Positions 60,345 to 64,000 of a DNA stretch of 64,000 nt are shown here, piece by piece (positions within the stretch are counted from its first letter, which is position 1; each line of letters begins with the position of its first letter). The translations under genes were made by a program, and so were the position numbers. The DNA is from Sinohyriopsis cumingii (taxonomy: Eukaryota > Mollusca > Bivalvia > Unionida > Unionidae). The notes under the pieces were generated by a model, which was not told the DNA's origin, did not search any database, and worked only from the letters and a program-made list of their open reading frames with translations. The DNA is taken from the NCBI GenBank assembly GCA_028554795.2, contig CM068841.1:20641308-20705307 (forward strand), read 5' to 3'.

Positions 60345-61062
60345 CCTAAAATTAACTATACATGATCTGTGACACAGGACCTAATGTTAACTATACGTGA
60401 TCTGACAGAGGTCCTAATTTTAACTATATGTGATTGGCAACGGAGTACCTAAGGTTAACTCTACGTGATCTGTGACGGAGGACCTAATGTTAACTATACG
60501 TGATCTGTGATATAAGAGGTAATGATAACTGTAAGCGATCTGTGACAGAGGACCTAATATTAACTATACGTGATCTGTGATATAACAGGTAATGATAACT
60601 GTAAGCGATCTGTGACAGAGGACCTAATATTAACTATACGTGTTCTGTGATATAAGAGGTAATGATAACTGTAAACGATCTGTGACAGAGGACCTAATAT
60701 TAACTATACGTGTTCTGTGATATAAGAGGTAATGATAACTGTAAGCGATCTGTGACAGAGGACCTAATGTTAAATATAAGTGATCAGTCGAGGACTTAAT
60801 GTTAAATATAAGTGATATGTGACAGGACCTAATGTTAAATATAAGTGATATGTGACAGGACCTAATGGTAAATATAAGTGATCTGTGACAGATGACCTAA
60901 TGTTAACTGTAAGGGATCTGTGACAGAGGAACTAATATTGATTGTAAGTGATCTGTGACGGAGTCCCTTGTGTGAAAAACAATTGATTTGTCGAGGACCT
61001 AATATTAAATATAAGTGGTCTGTGACAGAGGACCGAATATTAACAATAAGTGACAAGTGACA
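60345..61062. repeat. 35-bp minisatellite with 70-bp higher-order unit
   Basis: GATCTGTGACAGAGGACCTA followed by ATATTAACTATACGT alternates with GATCTGTGATATAAGAGGTA followed by ATGATAACTGTAAGC. TGTGACAGAG recurs at 60541, 60611, 60681 and 60751, exactly 70 bp apart. The flanking units are monomeric and diverged. Many units pair CCTAAT with GTTAAC-type palindromes. Confidence 0.95.
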
Positions 61063-62524
61063 ATTCGAAGGTGATATCTTATAGAAATATCAGTGCAAGA
61101 ATGGCTGAAAATCGAAGTATTTTACAAAAAAAGAAACATATTCAACAGATGTAAGTAACATATGTTGATGCTATGTTAATAATACTTTTTTTGGATATAG
61201 AGCTGTTAATGACTACAAATATCCAACAGAGAAATAACGAAGAAATTCAATCCAGATAGCGTAAATAGCAATTTATCAAACCTTATGTCTGGGTTGTGAT
61301 ATCGATTTTCCACCAGATCAAAGAAAATGGCTTTCACTATGTTGCCAGTGTTTATCGCTTGATGGAGCTGTTCACCGCACTGTGCGGATTTTATGACTTG
61401 TGAATGAAAGCCTGGAAGACTATTATAAAACGTTGTTCATCAAATATCTTTGACCATCCCACCCCAATCTCCGAAAAAAGGTTGTAACCACCTGAACATT
61501 CATTAAATCCTGGTCACAATCAACGTCGGCAATAAATGATGATTGTACGCCGTAAGCATGTTAATGAATCATATATATCGATAAAATGACTGAGTTGTAT
61601 GAAAAAGCATTTACTGAATTGCTGAAAATAAATAGAAGACCTAATTGGAGTACAATGTAATATATTTAATGAATTATTTAATATATTAACCTGTATAAAG
61701 AATTGTCCTGCATTACGTGTAGGCAGGTGTTCAGCCAACTTTCAATTCCTTCACCTAATGATTATTGACGACCAGTAGAAAAGTAGAAAATATATCAAAT
61801 CCCCGAATTTTAATTTTATTATCGGCCTTTGATTAACACGTAACATCTTTGGATAGTAAATAAAAATAGTTCGTTACGTTCTGTATGACAATGCCGATGT
61901 AGACCATAGCGTAAACTGATTTTTGGTAAAGATTTAATTTTCTAATGTGTAAATAGCTCACTTGATCCATTTTGGAAATAAAGTCAGTAGCTGCACTTAT
62001 AAAAAATAAATTAAATTTATAGACTTTAGTGCAATATATTGATCGTTTCCAAATCAGTGTATTATGTGTCTGGTTGGTCAGTTAGTTGGTCAGTGGCTTG
62101 CTTGCTTTGTGTAGATACTAAGCCCATGAGAGTCTCCGTTATTTTCTTAGTTTACGTAAAATTACTGAGCTATATATATCACATAGCTATAGACTGATGT
62201 AAGAAAATAAATGTGTTAGGTGCATAGAAACAACAACCTTGACCTTAGCTAAGTTGCATTTTAACTTCCGTTCCTAGTTAAGCTAGCAATTGTACTTGTG
62301 ATCGTTTTATATGCTCCATGACCTATCTAAGAACGTTTCCACGTGTGTTGGTAGACATTTGAATCTAAGAATATAATATGACCCAGACACCTCTTGAAAA
62401 CAAAATCAATCAACTGGCCTCTTCTTTGATGATTTCATTGGATATCGTTAATTTAAAATATATGAAAATCACGAATTTGGCACTGCTCGCAGCGGGTGCC
62501 AAACATTATATGTGGACCTTTTCT
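61063..62524. other. No recognised gene
   Basis: No supported feature. The 72-codon minus frame at 61520-61738 has no motif. Confidence 0.45.
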
Positions 62525-62879
62525 TGTAAGGTATATAGGAACCTTGTTTGAATATTAAATAGGAATTTGGCTTGAACAGTATATGAGGATTATTTTAAAC
62601 ATTATATAGGAAATTTATTTGAATGTTATATAGGAAATTTTAACATGATATTGGAACTGTGTTTGAACATTACACAGGAACATTGTTTGAACTGTATATA
62701 GGAAATTTGAACATTGTATAGAAACTGTGTTTTGAACATTACACAGGAACTGTGTTCGAACTGTATATAGGAAATTTGAACTTTGTATAGGAACTGTGTT
62801 TAAACATTACACAGGAACTGTGTTTAAACAGTATATAGGAAATTTGAACATTATATAGGTAATGTGTTTGAACATTTTT
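62525..62879. repeat. Diverged tandem repeat, about 23 bp with 69-bp super-unit
   Basis: TTTGAAC..TATATAGGAA units; the variant ACATTACACAGGAAC recurs near 62669, 62738 and 62808. It grades into the homogeneous 24-bp array to its right and is probably its older edge. Confidence 0.85.
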
Positions 62880-63705
62880 AAGAACCATGTTTGAAAATTA
62901 TATATGAGTCCCGTTTGAAAATTATATATGAATCCTGTTTGAAAATTATATATGAATCCTGTTTGAAAATTATATATGAATCCCGTCTGAAAATTATATA
63001 TGAATCCTGTTTGAAAATTATATATGAATCCCGTTTGAAAATTATATATGAATCCCGTTTGAAAATTATATATGAATCCTGTTTGAAAATTATATATGAA
63101 TCCTGTTTGAAAAGTATATATGAATCCCGCTTGAAAATTATATATGAATCCCATCTGAAAATTATATGACTCCTGTTTGAAAATTATATATGAATCCCGT
63201 TTGAAAATTATATATGAATCCCATTTGAAAATTATATATGAATCCTGTTTGAAAATTATATATGAATCCCGTTTGAAAATTATATATGAATCCCATTAGA
63301 AAATTATATATGAATCCCGTTTGGAAATTATATATGAATCCTGCTTGAAAATTATATATGAATCCTGTTTGAAAATTATATATGAATCCCATTTGAAAAT
63401 TATATATGAATCCTGTTTGAAAATTATATATGAATCCTGTTTGAAAATTATATATGAATCCCATTTGAAAATTATATATGACTCCTGTTTGAAAATTATA
63501 TATGAATCCCGTTTGAAAATTAGATATGAATCCCATTTGAAAATTATATATGAATCCTGTTTGAAAATTATATATGAATCTCGTTTGAAAATTATATATG
63601 AATCCCATTAGAAAATTATATATGAATCCCGTTTGGAAATTATATATGAATCCTGTTTGAAAGTTATATATGAATCCTGTTTGAAAATTATATATGAATC
63701 GTATT
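62880..63705. repeat. 24-bp minisatellite, about 34 units, open on both strands
   Basis: TTGAAAATTATATATGAATC plus a CCTG/CCCG/CCCA variable end recurs every 24 bp. Since 24 is eight codons, the minus strand reads GFIYNFQT repeats (62807-63154, 63162-63758) and the plus strand reads LKIIYES repeats. The variant TCCCATTAGA at 63291 recurs at 63603, 312 bp (13 units) later. No signal or domain supports a protein. Confidence 0.97.
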
Positions 63706-64000
63706 TGAATATTATATAGGACATTTGAACCGAAAGAAACTAAAAACAAATTAAACACAACTAAGGATCAGTTTTGAAGGGAATGTTCGAATGAGGATTC
63801 CAGCAAAGTCAATGATAAAACAATACTCTAAACTAACAATTAAGTTGGCACCAAAAAACATAGCTTAAATGTTCTCAAGCTTGAGGTAAGGAGGTTATTA
63901 AGAAGACATTTATGATAATGTTTACATTCATTTCTTGACTCAGTGATCCATTCTGAGCAGACATCTACGACGGTTCAGAGCCATTTCTTGACTCTGTGAT
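63706..64000. other. No recognised feature
   Basis: CATTTCTTGACTC recurs at 63930 and 63982, which may be the start of another repeat that leaves the window. Confidence 0.4.

Noticed and set aside
62807-63758. Repeat protein genes on both strands
   Set aside because: The frames follow from a 24-bp period; no start context, signal or flanking domain supports translation.

Overview
This is AT-rich eukaryotic DNA with no recognisable host gene. No exon chain, rRNA gene, functional tRNA gene or conserved cellular protein can be supported. The transposable elements point to an invertebrate animal, most likely a mollusc and perhaps a bivalve: tRNA-derived SINEs with (AAC)n tails, LINE ORF2 ends of a type I associate with bivalves, and a transposase of an invertebrate multicopy family. 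The organism call is an inference.

The best element is a DNA transposon at 41573-43972. It is bounded by CACTGG/CCAGTG ends with imperfect inverted repeats of about 110 bp and a TAA on both sides. It carries an uninterrupted 562-codon transposase-like ORF (42067-43755) with a candidate D-D-E triad and a C-x2-C motif. In front of the ORF lie two CRE-like boxes and a TATA box. A decayed relative lies on the minus strand at about 19244-21597, with inverted ends related to those of the first copy. The end sequence and 3-bp duplication resemble the CMC (CACTA/Mirage/Chapaev) group.

Layout. 0-11 kb: a SINE, a 58-bp minisatellite, two microsatellites, a fossil Ty3/gypsy pol piece (6990-8190, minus) and a short LINE 3' end. 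11-15.2 kb: LINE C-terminal remnants, a second LINE 3' end with (AGTC)n tail, and an ancient threefold duplication of about 0.7-0.8 kb. 15.2-36 kb: mostly featureless, with microsatellites, a LINE C-terminus, the decayed transposon, a 42-bp repeat open on both strands and one SINE. 36-48 kb: several SINEs, a 5'-truncated LINE with RNase H domain, an LTR-like segment, the intact transposon, a foldback and a long (TTA)n tract. 50.5-63.7 kb: large minisatellites (32-bp, 48-bp, 35/70-bp and 24-bp units, several with higher-order periods), a near-perfect 87-bp-arm palindrome, two more full-length SINEs plus a SINE head fragment, and a local duplication.

Most open frames here are produced by tandem repeats and are not genes. 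Coordinates of decayed elements are approximate, and alignments were made by eye.
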